From NCBI GenBank assembly GCA_035443945.1, contig DAOMNQ010000001.1, positions 55,368 to 119,367 on the forward strand: a stretch of 64,000 nucleotides of DNA. The letters run 5' to 3'. Both the position numbers and the translations under genes were made by a program. The notes beneath the pieces are model-generated. The model worked only from the letters and a program-made list of their open reading frames with translations, was not told the origin of the DNA and ran no database searches. This DNA is from CAADGN01 sp035443945. Its GTDB lineage: Bacteria > Planctomycetota > Phycisphaerae > Phycisphaerales > UBA1924. This document shows positions 52,876 to 63,062 of the stretch, piece by piece. Position 1 is the stretch's first letter. Each line of letters opens with the position of its first letter.

Positions 52876-54666
52876 ATGTTCATGAGCCTTCTCGCCATCG
52901 CCGTCATCGGCCTGCTGGGCTACATCTGGATGACCCGCGGATTCTTTTCCGCGCTCATCCACATGGTCTGCGTCATCATCGCCGGCGCGATCGCCTTCGC
53001 CTTCTGGGAGCCGCTCTCCCACCTCATCCTCGCCAAAGGCCCAGAGGACCGGAAGTTCACCGCCTTTGTCCTCGGCACCGCGTGGGCGTGGGGACTCGTG
53101 ATCCCCTTCGCTGTCTCGCTCGCCCTCCTCCGCCTCGGCGTGGACAAACTCATCCCCGCCAATGTGCAGGTCCAGTCCACCGTCTCCTACGTCGGCGGCG
53201 CGGCGTGCGGCGCGGTCTCCGGCGTCATCACCGCCGGCATCGTCGTCATCGCCCTCGGCACCATGCGCATGTCCTCCGACTTCCTCGGCTACCAGCCCAT
53301 CCGATACCAGGGCGAGAGCCTCCAGCGCACAGGCGGCCTCATCGTCCCCGTCGATCGCATCGTCGGCGGCTTCTACGGCCACCTCTCCGAGGCCGCCTTC
53401 CGCACCGGCCAGCCGCTCGCACGCTGGTACCCGGACGTCTCGCACACCGCCGCCGTCATGCGCCTCGCCGACCGCCAGGGCCGCGCGAAGAACTACGCCC
53501 GCCCCGCCGAGTTCGAGGTCATCCGCCGCTACCGCGTCGGCGGCGAGGGCGTCAGCGTCGTGGACCTGCTCCGCGATTCGTGGGGCGTCAAGCCGCACGA
53601 CGCCAGGATGCTCGACGGCAAGCCCTACCCCCAAGGCTCTCGCATCGAGGGCGTCGTCATCGACTTCAAGCCCAGCATCAAGGAAAAGCACGGCCAGGTC
53701 GTCATGGGCGAGGGCCAGGTCTGGATCGTCGCCGAGCGCGCACAGACCGGCGAACGCATGAACATCCACCCCGTCGGCGTCGTCGCCAAGGCCGCGCCCG
53801 GCGACATCGCCTTCGGCCGATTCCGATTCGACACCGAAGTCTTCATCGCCTCCGCCGGCGCGGCCCTCGAGCCGATGGCCTTCGAGTTCGTCGTCCCGCC
53901 CGGCTACGAGCCGATCGCCGTCTACGTCCGCAACATCCGCCGCGAACTCACCACCGGCGGCAACGTCGCAACCTACCGCACCGCCGCCGATCGGGACCGC
54001 GACGTCCCCTCCGGCTCCATCCTCAAGACCGGCGGGGGCGGCGGACCCCTCGACCGCTCCATGGCCACCACCATCGGCACCGGCCGACAGAGCGACGAGG
54101 CGACCCGCGCCGCGGGCATCGTGGACGCCAACACCCTCGGCGGACGCTACGTCATCCAGAAGGGGCGGGAAAAGAGCCTCCAACTCGGCGAAAGCAACGG
54201 CGTCCTCGGCGGCGAAGAGAAGTTCGCTCCCTCGGAACTGCAGGGCGGCGTCGGCATCGACCGCTCCCTCCAGGTTCGCACCTTCGAAGTCAACCGCGGC
54301 ACGGTCATGGTGCAGGTCGACGTCGGACGCGGGCGACCCGCGAGCGTTCTCTCACCCGCAGCGGCAGCCGCCGGACGCGACGACCCCCCCTATCTGATCG
54401 ACACCAACGGCACCAGGTATCCCGCGGTCGGCTTCTTCTACGAAGATCAGGAACTCGTCTTCATTCGCTACACGCCCGGCAAGCCCATCCGCGGCGTCTC
54501 CGAACTGCAGGAGAACCGCGTGATGATCTCCGCAAGCCGACCCGACCAGAAACTCACGCTGCTCTTCCTCTGCGACCAGGGCGTGGACATCTCCGCCTTC
54601 TCGCTCGGTGACAAGGCCGTCGTCGTCCTCGACCCCCCCTTCAAACTCGAGCGAACGCAACGCTGA
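52876..54666 (+). CDS. CvpA-like membrane protein with large C-terminal domain
   Basis: 596 residues. Four hydrophobic segments in the first ~135 residues (LLAIAVIGLLGYIWMTRGFFSALIHMVCVIIAGAIAFAFW; FVLGTAWAWGLVIPFAVSLALLRLG; YVGGAACGAVSGVITAGIVVIALG) resemble the CvpA/colicin V production domain. The remaining ~450 residues form a soluble, beta-rich part with no family I recognise. The ATG follows the pseudo-ATPase stop by 3 nt, so the two are translationally coupled. A shared membrane complex is inferred from this spacing. Confidence 0.75.
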   Translation: MFMSLLAIAVIGLLGYIWMTRGFFSALIHMVCVIIAGAIAFAFWEPLSHLILAKGPEDRKFTAFVLGTAWAWGLVIPFAVSLALLRLGVDKLIPANVQVQSTVSYVGGAACGAVSGVITAGIVVIALGTMRMSSDFLGYQPIRYQGESLQRTGGLIVPVDRIVGGFYGHLSEAAFRTGQPLARWYPDVSHTAAVMRLADRQGRAKNYARPAEFEVIRRYRVGGEGVSVVDLLRDSWGVKPHDARMLDGKPYPQGSRIEGVVIDFKPSIKEKHGQVVMGEGQVWIVAERAQTGERMNIHPVGVVAKAAPGDIAFGRFRFDTEVFIASAGAALEPMAFEFVVPPGYEPIAVYVRNIRRELTTGGNVATYRTAADRDRDVPSGSILKTGGGGGPLDRSMATTIGTGRQSDEATRAAGIVDANTLGGRYVIQKGREKSLQLGESNGVLGGEEKFAPSELQGGVGIDRSLQVRTFEVNRGTVMVQVDVGRGRPASVLSPAAAAAGRDDPPYLIDTNGTRYPAVGFFYEDQELVFIRYTPGKPIRGVSELQENRVMISASRPDQKLTLLFLCDQGVDISAFSLGDKAVVVLDPPFKLERTQR

Positions 54667-54709
54667 ACGACGCGGCCCCCGCCGCCACGTCCAGCGACAC
54701 CCACAGAGA

Positions 54710-54742
54710 AAGCCCCCCGCGCTCGGCACGGGGGGCTTCTTC
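54710..54742. terminator. Bidirectional terminator between CvpA-like gene and rplI
   Basis: AAGCCCCCCG (54710-54719) pairs with CGGGGGGCTT (54729-54738), 9-nt loop, with T-rich sequence on the plus-strand side (CTTCTTCG) and A-rich sequence on the other (GAGAAAGC). It serves two convergent genes. Confidence 0.82.
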
Positions 54743-54764
54743 GTTCATGGCGCGGGTTCTTCGA

Positions 54765-55385
54765 CTACGCCTCGTCGCGGCGTGAACGGCGGCGGGCAGG
54801 ACGCTCGTCACCCTCCGCGGCGCCCACCGCCTCGCCCTGGCCGCCCTTCTGCCTGTTGGGCCGCTTCTCGATGAGGTTCCCCTCGTTGTCGAACTCCATC
54901 TCCTCGCGCTGGTCCTCCTCGATCTTCCGATCGGGCACAACCCACACCTTGACGTCCGCCTCCAGGTCCGTGTCGAACTTGACGTGCACGTCGTAGGTGT
55001 CCACGCGCTTGATGGTCTGCGGCAGCCTCACTTCGCGCGGCTTCACCGGGTAGCCAAGCCCCGTCAGCGCGGTCGCGATGTCCTGCTGCGTCACCGCCCC
55101 GTACAGGATGCCCTGGTCGTTGCACGAACGCTCCAGCGTGATCTCCACGCCCGCGAGACGGCCGATGATGCCTTCGCGCTGCTTGCGAAGTTCGGCAAGT
55201 TGCTTCTCCGCCGCGGCACGCTTGGCGGCCAGCGCGGCCAGCCGTTCCTCCGAAGGCTCGGTCGCCATCCCCATCGGCAGCAGGTAGTTCCTCGCGTACC
55301 CCACACGCACCGACACCACGTCCCCGACGATCCCGAGGTTGTCCACGTTCTCCGTCAGCAGCAACTGCACGCTCTTGCTCGCCAT
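54765..55385 (-). CDS. rplI: 50S ribosomal protein L9
   Basis: 206 residues. L9 N-terminal domain: VQLLLTENVDNLGIVGDVVSVRVGYARNYLLPMGMA. A long connecting helix (EERLAALAAKRAAAEKQLAELRKQREGII) precedes a C-terminal domain ending near KVWVVPD. About 55 extra charged residues follow (DQREEMEFDNEGNLIEKRPNRQKGGQGE...RRRSRRDEA) that ordinary L9 lacks. Last gene of the rpsF-ssb-rplI block. Confidence 0.95.
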   Translation of the reverse strand: MASKSVQLLLTENVDNLGIVGDVVSVRVGYARNYLLPMGMATEPSEERLAALAAKRAAAEKQLAELRKQREGIIGRLAGVEITLERSCNDQGILYGAVTQQDIATALTGLGYPVKPREVRLPQTIKRVDTYDVHVKFDTDLEADVKVWVVPDRKIEEDQREEMEFDNEGNLIEKRPNRQKGGQGEAVGAAEGDERPARRRSRRDEA

Positions 55386-55525
55386 CGCGGTCCCTTTCGC
55401 TGTCCTCGCCCGCGCCCGAAGGCACGGGAAGTTGAGGAGCCGGTCAGCCCGGCCCCAACGCTCCGCGACGGAACACCCGCCGCGACATGTCGTTCCCTTC
55501 GGTCTCTTCCCTCCGGCCTCCGCCC

Positions 55526-55969
55526 TCAGAACGGAATGTCATCGTCAGGCGGCGGCTCGTCCGCCTGCTGCGGCGCGCCGCGCCGGCCCGCGCCCGCGCC
55601 GACCGGCCGCCCCTCGCCGCCGTCGCCGTCCGACTTGCTGTCCACGAAGTGGAAGTTCTCGATGACGACCCGCAACTTCGACCGCTTCGAGCCGTCGTTC
55701 TTGTCCTCCCACTGGTCCAGTTTCAATCGGCCTTCGATGAAGATCGGCCGGCCCTTCTTGAAGTACTGCCCGATCATCTCCGCGGTACGACCCCACGCCT
55801 CGCAGTCGATGAACGTTGTCTCCTCTCGGTTCTCGCCGTCCGCGCTCTTCCATCGCCGATTCACCGCAAGCCCGATGTTCGCCACCGCCTGGTTCCCCCC
55901 AGTGTGGCGGACCTCCGGGTCCCGGGTCAGGTTCCCCATCAGCAGCACCTTGTTGAAGTACCCGGCCAT
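55526..55969 (-). CDS. ssb: Single-stranded DNA-binding protein
   Basis: 147 residues. OB fold: FNKVLLMGNLTRDPEVRHTGGNQAVANIGLAVNRRW, then ETTFIDCEAWGRTAEMIGQYFKKGRPIFIEGRLKLDQWEDK. The C-terminal tip is PPDDDIPF, the acidic protein-interaction tail. It protects ssDNA and recruits repair proteins. AAGGAGG stands 6 nt before the ATG at 55969. It lies between rpsF and rplI as in many bacteria. Confidence 0.97.
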   Translation of the reverse strand: MAGYFNKVLLMGNLTRDPEVRHTGGNQAVANIGLAVNRRWKSADGENREETTFIDCEAWGRTAEMIGQYFKKGRPIFIEGRLKLDQWEDKNDGSKRSKLRVVIENFHFVDSKSDGDGGEGRPVGAGAGRRGAPQQADEPPPDDDIPF

Positions 55970-56060
55970 CTCGGCCTCCTTTGTCTGGGGCGGTCTCCCC
56001 GCCCGCTGGAGTCTAGCAGAACCCGAACCTGCACGCCGCCACCTCGAACCAACCCCCGGC

Positions 56061-56570
56061 TCAGGCCTCCTCATCGTCCTCGGCCGTCGCCGTGGCCGTC
56101 TCGCCGCCCTCGCCCTCGGGCTGCTCGCCCGCCTCGGACTCCTCCTCGGGCCGACCGAGGGTCGCCCCCGCACCCTCCCGGGCGTCGCGCTCGGCGGCCC
56201 GCTCGGCCCGCAGTTTGGCCTCAACCTTCAGTTCCTCGCGGGCGTCCGCCGACAGCATCTCCTCCTCGGTCAGGTGGTCCGCCTTCGTGACCAGCACCCG
56301 CAGCAGCCGCTCCGAGAGGTTGCAGTCGCGCTCGACCTGGGCGATCGACGCCCCCGGCGCAACGAAGTACACCAGCAGGTACACCCCCCGCTTCTGCTTG
56401 TCGATCTCGTACGCCAGCCGGCGCTCGTCCCACTTCTTCATCGCCACGATCCGCGCGTGCGCACGCCCGAGGATCTCCTCGATGTGCGACACCACCCCGC
56501 CGAGGTCCACCGCCTCCGATTGGCTGATGAGGAACATCCCCTCGTACTGATGCATCACCTGCTCTGCCAT
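56061..56570 (-). CDS. rpsF: 30S ribosomal protein S6
   Basis: 169 residues. YEGMFLISQSEAVDLGGVVSHIEEILGR, then KKWDERRLAYEIDKQKRGVYLLVYF and LNLSERLLRVLV-type (here CNLSERLLRVLVTKAD) match S6. The last ~60 residues are a very acidic Glu/Ala tail, longer than usual. AAAGGAAA precedes the ATG at 56570. Confidence 0.95.
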   Translation of the reverse strand: MAEQVMHQYEGMFLISQSEAVDLGGVVSHIEEILGRAHARIVAMKKWDERRLAYEIDKQKRGVYLLVYFVAPGASIAQVERDCNLSERLLRVLVTKADHLTEEEMLSADAREELKVEAKLRAERAAERDAREGAGATLGRPEEESEAGEQPEGEGGETATATAEDDEEA

Positions 56571-56628
56571 CGTTCCGTTTCCTTTCCGCGGCCGCGCCGC
56601 GGCCTGCTTGGTCCTCTGATCGTTCCGA

Positions 56629-57273
56629 TCACCCGCCGGTCCAGCCGGGGTCGATCGGGCTTTGCTCGTCCTGCTTCGACTCGGGGCCGCGCCCACGCGG
56701 CTCGGCCCGCACGTTGAACCTGTTCATCGCGGACTCGATCCCCTCGGCCGCGAACACTTCCGCCGCGTCCGCCGCGCGATCCAGCGCGGGCAACACGGCC
56801 GCCATCTCTTCCTCCGTGAACCTCCCCAGCACGTAGTCCGCCTGGTCCATCATGGGCGGTGAGGCCCCGATCCCGATCCGGCACCGCGCGTAGCCGTCCG
56901 TGCCCAGCCGCTGCGTGATGTCCGACAGCCCGTTGTGCCCGCCCGCGCCGCCGGATGGGCGAAGGCGGATCGAGCCCGGCGGCAGCGCGACGTCGTCGGT
57001 CACGACCAGCACGTCCTTGGCCGGGTCGAGTTTGTAGAACCGCAGCGCCTCGGCGACGGCGATCCCCGAGCGGTTCATGTAGGTGACCGGCTTCATCAGC
57101 AGGCACCGCTCCCCGCGCACCACCGCCTCCACGCAGTCGGCGTTGAAGCGCGAGCGCACAGGCTCCGTCGGCGCGTGCCGCCGGGCGAGTCGGTCCACGA
57201 CCATCGCGCCCGCGTTGTGCCGCGTCCGCTCGTAGCGCTGCCCGGGGTTGCCAAGTCCGACGATCATCTTCAT
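56629..57273 (-). CDS. pth: Peptidyl-tRNA hydrolase
   Basis: 214 residues. It frees tRNA from stalled peptidyl-tRNA. Landmarks: MIVGLGNPGQRYERTRHNAGAMVVDRLA with the conserved Asn and catalytic His, LLMKPVTYMNRSGIAV, VVTDDVALPPGSIRLRPSGGAGGHNGL. The catalytic Asp is the first of TDD. The C-terminus has a short charged extension. It is 22 nt after rplY and 58 nt before rpsF on one transcript. Confidence 0.96.
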   Translation of the reverse strand: MKMIVGLGNPGQRYERTRHNAGAMVVDRLARRHAPTEPVRSRFNADCVEAVVRGERCLLMKPVTYMNRSGIAVAEALRFYKLDPAKDVLVVTDDVALPPGSIRLRPSGGAGGHNGLSDITQRLGTDGYARCRIGIGASPPMMDQADYVLGRFTEEEMAAVLPALDRAADAAEVFAAEGIESAMNRFNVRAEPRGRGPESKQDEQSPIDPGWTGG

Positions 57274-57295
57274 GCCCGGCGATCCAAGGGAGAGG

Positions 57296-57943
57296 TCACT
57301 CCTCCTTCTCTTCCTCGCGCTTCTTCTCCGTGATGACTTCCGGCGCGGCCGGCGCCTCGGCCGGAGCCGCCTCCGCCACCTTCTCCTCCACCTGCACCGT
57401 GATCTGCGCCACCACCGCGTGCGAGTCGGTCACCAGCGTCATGCCCGAAGGCAGCGGCACGTCCGCGGCCGCCATCGAGTGGCCCGCCTCCAGCCCGGAG
57501 ACGTCCAGTTCCAGGTACTCGGGAATGTCCGAGACCGCGCACTCGATCTCCAGTTCCGTGGTCGGGTGCATCAGGATCGCGCCCGCGGTCTTCAGGCCGA
57601 CCGCCTCGCCGATCAGGTGCAGCGGCACGCGCGTCTCCACGCGATCGGTCAGCGACACCCGCGCGAAGTCCGCGTGCACGATGTTCGAGCCGAGGTAGTC
57701 GTACTGCACCTCCTTCAGCAGCGCGACCTGCGGCGTGCCGCCGTCGATCGCGATCTGGAAGACCTTCTCGCCCTTGTGCAGGTGGAGCAGGGCGTCCTTG
57801 GCGTCCAGGTGCACCGAGGCCGGCGCATCCCCGTGCCCGTAGAGCACGGCCGGCAGACGGCCCCCCTGGCGAAGCCGGCGGGCGTAGCGGGAGCCGACCC
57901 GATCGCGGGTCGAAGCGTGCAAGGTCGTCGCGTTCTCATGCAT
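57296..57943 (-). CDS. rplY: 50S ribosomal protein L25 (CTC form)
   Basis: 215 residues. Two domains: the L25 5S rRNA-binding part (TRDRVGSRYARRLRQGGRLPAVLYGHGDAP) and the TL5/CTC C-terminal beta domain (VPLHLIGEAVGLKTAGAILMHPTTELEIEC... IPEYLELDVSGLEAGHSM). It ends in an Ala/Glu/Lys-rich tail. Between prs and pth, the usual neighbours. Confidence 0.95.
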   Translation of the reverse strand: MHENATTLHASTRDRVGSRYARRLRQGGRLPAVLYGHGDAPASVHLDAKDALLHLHKGEKVFQIAIDGGTPQVALLKEVQYDYLGSNIVHADFARVSLTDRVETRVPLHLIGEAVGLKTAGAILMHPTTELEIECAVSDIPEYLELDVSGLEAGHSMAAADVPLPSGMTLVTDSHAVVAQITVQVEEKVAEAAPAEAPAAPEVITEKKREEEKEE

Positions 57944-58005
57944 GGCTGTGCTTCCTTCACCGACCGTTCAGCGGTCGGAACTCGTTGCGTCTTCGTGCGG
58001 GCGGC

Positions 58006-58997
<992 letters not shown>

Positions 58998-59001
<4 letters not shown>

Positions 59002-59804
59002 GCCCCCCTCCCCGCGCCCACGCGCGATCCCGCCCGCGAACGGAAGACCCGGTCCACCTCCGCCAGTTGCTCGGGCGTGTTGATGCTCAGCACGTCCTCC
59101 GCCGGCACCGCGTAGATCACCTCGACCCGCGCCCCCTCCGCCAGCAGCAACGTGGGCACGTCGGTCACGTAGTACTCGCCGCTCGACGGGTTGCGACGAA
59201 CGCGGTCCAGCGCACGCAGCAGCGCGCCCGCCTCGAAGCAGTAGTAACTCGGGTTGACCTCGCGGATCTCGCGCTGCTCCGGCGTCGCAACCTTCTCCTC
59301 CACGATCTCCCGGAACCGCCCCGAGCCGTCTCGCACCACGCGCCCGTATCCGGTCGGATCATCCAGCACCGCCGTCGCCAGCGTCGCCGACGCCCCGCTC
59401 GAACTGTGCCGCGACAGCAACTTCCGCAGCGTCTCCGCGCGGATCAGCGGCCCGTCGCCGCACAGCACGAACACCGGCGTCCCCTCCGGCAGACCCTCCA
59501 ACTCGCGCCGTGCGCTCAGCACCGCGTGCCCCGTCCCCAACTGCTCCGCCTGCACCGCGAAGCACACCTCCGGCCCGTACTCCGCCAGCGCGGCACGCAC
59601 CGCCTCCTGTCGATACCCCACCACCACGATCACCCGCTCGCACCCCGCGTCGAGACATGCATCCACAACCGCGCACACCATCGGGCGCCCGCCCACAGGA
59701 TGCACCACCTTCGGCAGGTCCGAGCGCATGCGCACTCCCTGCCCCGCGGCCAGCACCACGGCCACCGGCGATGCCGAACGAGTTGTGGCCTGCTCGACGC
59801 CCAT
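58998..59804 (-). CDS. GlmU-like uridylyltransferase lacking acetyltransferase domain
   Basis: 268 residues. It has the GlmU N-terminal nucleotidyltransferase: VAVVLAAGQGVRMRSDLPKVVHPVGGRPMV, QAEQLGTGHAV, VLCGDGPLI, VNPSYYCFEAGALLRAL and GEYYVTDVPTLLLAEG. The left-handed beta-helix acetyltransferase domain of bifunctional GlmU (about 200 more residues) is missing. It probably makes UDP-GlcNAc from GlcNAc-1-P, with acetylation by another protein. GAGGGTG lies about 6 nt before the ATG. A tRNA-Gln gene stands 60 nt upstream on the same strand. Confidence 0.88.
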
Positions 59805-59864
59805 CGCACCCTCGCGCTCGCCGGACGCACCGCGGTCTCCGGTGTGGCTGCCCCGAGGGGCAAA

Positions 59865-59935
59865 CTACCCGGCCAGGATTCGAACCTGGACAAGCAGAAC
59901 CAAAATCTGCTGTGCTACCGTTACACCACCGGGTA
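59865..59935 (-). tRNA. tRNA-Gln (anticodon TTG)
   Basis: 71 nt on the minus strand. Acceptor stem TACCCGG/CCGGGTA, anticodon stem GCAGA/TCTGC with loop TT-TTG-GT, T-arm with GGTTCGAATCC, discriminator G as usual for tRNA-Gln. The 3' CCA is not encoded (TTTG follows). Confidence 0.96.
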
Positions 59936-60255
59936 TCGCGTGCTTCTGACGCGGGCGGTGCCGTCGGCGAACGACGCGGACCTCCTGCCCCGTTCGGCCC
60001 AGCCGGGCCGGGATCACGGACCTCACGCGGTCCGCGGTCCCCGGCGTCGCACGCCGGACACAAGACAGCGGCCGCGGCACATCACCCCCGCACGCCCACC
60101 CGGGCCGCGAGAGTTTGGAGCGGGACCCACCTATGCCGCGCCGGGCACGACGCCCGGTCGGAAGGCCCATGGACGCGCCTCGAACCGCTCCCGCGGCTCT
60201 CCGTCACGCCCGGCTCCCTCGGAACCGCAGACTCTAGTGCCCCCGGACGCCGACT
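59936..60255. other. Intergenic region upstream of tRNA-Gln
   Basis: 320 nt between the FG-GAP gene stop and the tRNA, both on the minus strand. It holds GC-rich short inverted repeats near 60015-60060. No gene is visible, and the tRNA promoter was not identifiable with confidence. Confidence 0.4.
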
Positions 60256-62877
60256 TCAAAGACGGCCGGCCGTAGTCGAAAGATCCTGCGCCGACCAGTT
60301 CCCGCCATCGCCCGGGTTCCAGAAGTAGCGGAGGATCTCGCCGCCCGCCGCCGCTCCGAAGAGGTTCAGCGTGCCCGCGTCCGACGCATGGCTCGTGATC
60401 TGGCCCGCCGGATCGGGCGTGCCCTCCTCGAAGCCGTCGCTCAGGTTGCTGATCACCCAGGCGTCGTTCTCGGGATCGTCCGCGAACTCCGGCACCCACC
60501 AGTAGATGGTGAGGTCGCCGCTCGCGTCCAGGCCCGCGACGTTCAGCCCGCCCCACGGCGTGACGTAACTCGTCAGGCCGAAGCCCTGGAGCGTCGGGCC
60601 GCCGAACAGGTCGGTCAGGTTGCTCGTCTCCCAATCGCCGCCGAAACTCGGCACCCACCACGTCACCGAGACCTTGCCCGAGCCGTCCAGGCCGGCGAGG
60701 TTGATCCCGTCCCACGTCGTGAGATACGCCGTCAGCCCGCCGCTCAACGCGGGTGCGCCCGTGATCGCGCTCAGATCGTCCACACGCCAGTGCCCGAGTT
60801 CCGGCGAGGTCCACACGACCTGAATGCGCCCCGAGCCGTCGAGCGCGGCGATGTTCAGCCCGTCCCACCGCGTCACGTAACTAATGATCGGCCCGACCCA
60901 CGCCGGCGTGTCCTGCCCGCGGGCGCGCAGGTGCGTCTCGGAGATGTTCTCGAACGACCATGCCGCCGAGCCGTCCTCGTTCGTGCCCGTGCGGACATAG
61001 AGCACGAGGTCGCCGTCCGCGTCGAGTCCCGCGACGTGGAGCCGCCCCGAGACGTCGGCAAAGACCGTGACCGCCGACGCGATGCCGCGACCGCCCTCCA
61101 CGGACTCGGTGAGGTTCTGAAACGCCCACGTGCCGTCGTTCCGGCGCCAGAAGGCGATCAGCCCGGCCGCGGACGGCGCGAACACGAAGAGCCGGGCATC
61201 CGTCGGGTCCGTCCACGCGACCGGATCGCCGCTGGGCACTGGCGAACCCGTCGCCGCCACGAGGTCGCGGACCGACCAGCCCGTGTCCGTGATCTGCTCG
61301 AAAACGATCGGCAGCCCGGTGAAGTTCAGGCCCGCCACGGCGTGCAGGTTGCCGGGCGCGGACGTGCCCGTAATGCGCGCCTGGTCGCCCGCAAGCGTCG
61401 AATAGACGATCGACACCGGCAGCGCGACAGGAACACTGAACGCGCCGTCGTTGTCCTCCGCGATCGCCAGGAACGAGACCGGCCCGAGGGGATACTCATC
61501 CGTGACCGTGCCGGAGAAACTCCACCCGTTCGCGCCGTTGGAATCGACGAAGAGCAACTCGCCCTCGTCCCCGACGCCGTTCCCGTTCAGGTCGATGTAG
61601 AACCGAACACGCACGACCTCGCCGTCGGGGTCGCTCACGTCGTTCGCCGTCAGCGTGAAACTCGCCCCGCCCGGCAGGACCGCGCCGGTGGAGACGAGCG
61701 ACCCGATCGTCGGCTGCCGCAACAGCCTGAACACCGTCACCGTGCCGTCCGTCCCCTGCGACGTGACGAGATCGAGATCGCCGTCGCCGTCGATGTCCGC
61801 CAAGGCGACGCCCGTGTTGGAGAATCCCGCCGTCTCGAACGGCACCGCCGTGTCGAACACTCCGCCCACGCCGAAGAGCCTCGCCTCGCCCGCACCGCCG
61901 CCCGAGTTGTTCGGCACGGCGTCAGGTCGCCCGTCCAGGTTCAGGTCGCCGATCGCCAGGCCGTTGTTCAGCGGCGGAAACGTGAGTTCCGTGACCACGC
62001 CAGGTCCGAACGCCCCGCCACCCAGGCCGGCATGCAGGGTCAGGTGACCCACCGACTCGTCCCCGCTCGCGACGAGCAGGTCGAGCAGGCCGTCCCCGGT
62101 GAAGTCCGCCACACGCACCGCCCGCGGGTTCGAGGGCGACTCGATCGTCACGGCGTCCTCGAACGACCCGTTCCCGACGCCCTGGTGGATCACGATCTGC
62201 AAATCCGCGAATGCCAGCAGGACCGCGTCCAACTGCCCGTTGCCGGTGACGTCGGCCAGCACCAACGATTGCGGATTCGCGCCCGTCGCCCGCGTCTGCC
62301 TCGCACCGAATGTCCCGTCACCCTCGTTCAGCAGCACCGAGAGCACGTTTGTGCCGGGGTTTGTCGCGACGATGTCGAGGAACCCATCTCCATTGACATC
62401 GGACAGCCCGAGGCTGCTCACCGTCTGTCCCGCGTCGTACTCCACCGGCTCCTCGAACTCGCCGCCGCCGAGGCCGATGTACACGAACACCCGCTTGCCG
62501 ATGACCGTCGCGCCGAGGCTCCCCGCCACGATGTCCGGAATGCCGTCCCCATCGACGTCACCGACCGAGATGGACGACGCCGGGGATGGGTGCGAGAAGA
62601 TCTTCGGTGCCCCGAACTGACCCGTCCCGTCATTGAGCAGCACCGCAATCCCCGCGCGCAACCCCACCGCCAGGTCCGGGCTGCCGTCGGCGTTCAAGTC
62701 CGCCAGCGTGATGGCGAGCGGCTGATCACCGACCTGTATGGTCGTCGGATCCGAGAACGAGATCGAGAGCAGCGCCCGGCGTTCGAGCGACTCACACAAG
62801 GGCGTGCCGATAGCGGACCCCTGGCTTCGGAACAACCCCGTCTGACGACGCGGCGACACACGTGGCTCGATACGCAT
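60256..62877 (-). CDS. Large FG-GAP/VCBS repeat surface protein
   Basis: 873 residues. The N-terminus has no classical signal peptide but carries CESLERRALLS near residue 30, matching the LExRxLLS motif common at the start of planctomycete surface proteins. Residues ~50-400 are repeated FG-GAP/VCBS-type units with Asp-rich calcium loops (ADLNADGSPDLAVG, GDVDGDGIPDIVAG, SDVNGDGFLDIVAT, GDLNLDGRPDAV, ADIDGDGDLDLVTS). An Ig-like segment follows (RFYIDLNGNGVGDEGELLFVD). The last ~250 residues contain ~50-residue repeats (WDGLNIAALDGSGRIQVVW, WDGINLAGLDGSGKVSVTWW, WGGLNVAGLDASGDLTIYWW), probably another propeller. AGGAGAG precedes the ATG. Function unknown; adhesion or binding is likely. Confidence 0.85.
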   Translation of the reverse strand: MRIEPRVSPRRQTGLFRSQGSAIGTPLCESLERRALLSISFSDPTTIQVGDQPLAITLADLNADGSPDLAVGLRAGIAVLLNDGTGQFGAPKIFSHPSPASSISVGDVDGDGIPDIVAGSLGATVIGKRVFVYIGLGGGEFEEPVEYDAGQTVSSLGLSDVNGDGFLDIVATNPGTNVLSVLLNEGDGTFGARQTRATGANPQSLVLADVTGNGQLDAVLLAFADLQIVIHQGVGNGSFEDAVTIESPSNPRAVRVADFTGDGLLDLLVASGDESVGHLTLHAGLGGGAFGPGVVTELTFPPLNNGLAIGDLNLDGRPDAVPNNSGGGAGEARLFGVGGVFDTAVPFETAGFSNTGVALADIDGDGDLDLVTSQGTDGTVTVFRLLRQPTIGSLVSTGAVLPGGASFTLTANDVSDPDGEVVRVRFYIDLNGNGVGDEGELLFVDSNGANGWSFSGTVTDEYPLGPVSFLAIAEDNDGAFSVPVALPVSIVYSTLAGDQARITGTSAPGNLHAVAGLNFTGLPIVFEQITDTGWSVRDLVAATGSPVPSGDPVAWTDPTDARLFVFAPSAAGLIAFWRRNDGTWAFQNLTESVEGGRGIASAVTVFADVSGRLHVAGLDADGDLVLYVRTGTNEDGSAAWSFENISETHLRARGQDTPAWVGPIISYVTRWDGLNIAALDGSGRIQVVWTSPELGHWRVDDLSAITGAPALSGGLTAYLTTWDGINLAGLDGSGKVSVTWWVPSFGGDWETSNLTDLFGGPTLQGFGLTSYVTPWGGLNVAGLDASGDLTIYWWVPEFADDPENDAWVISNLSDGFEEGTPDPAGQITSHASDAGTLNLFGAAAGGEILRYFWNPGDGGNWSAQDLSTTAGRL

Positions 62878-63024
62878 GGAGACTCTCCTGCCTGCCGGGT
62901 GCGGGCAAACCCTGCGCCGAACCCCCGGAGACGATCGTAGATCGGCACCGCGGCGTTCAGCCCGCGAAGAATGGTTCGCGGGAGAAGGTATCGCGGTTGC
63001 TTGCCCGGGACCCTGACAGAATCC

Positions 63025-63062
63025 AAAAATGACGACGCCCGCCGAGAGTATCGGGGGGCGTC
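63025..63062 (-). terminator. Rho-independent terminator downstream of 16S rRNA
   Basis: Minus strand: GACGCCC/GGGCGTC outer stem (63034-63040 with 63056-63062) and an inner CCGA/TCGG pair. It is followed by GTCATTTTT (T run 63025-63029). About 160 nt beyond the 16S 3' end. Confidence 0.75.
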
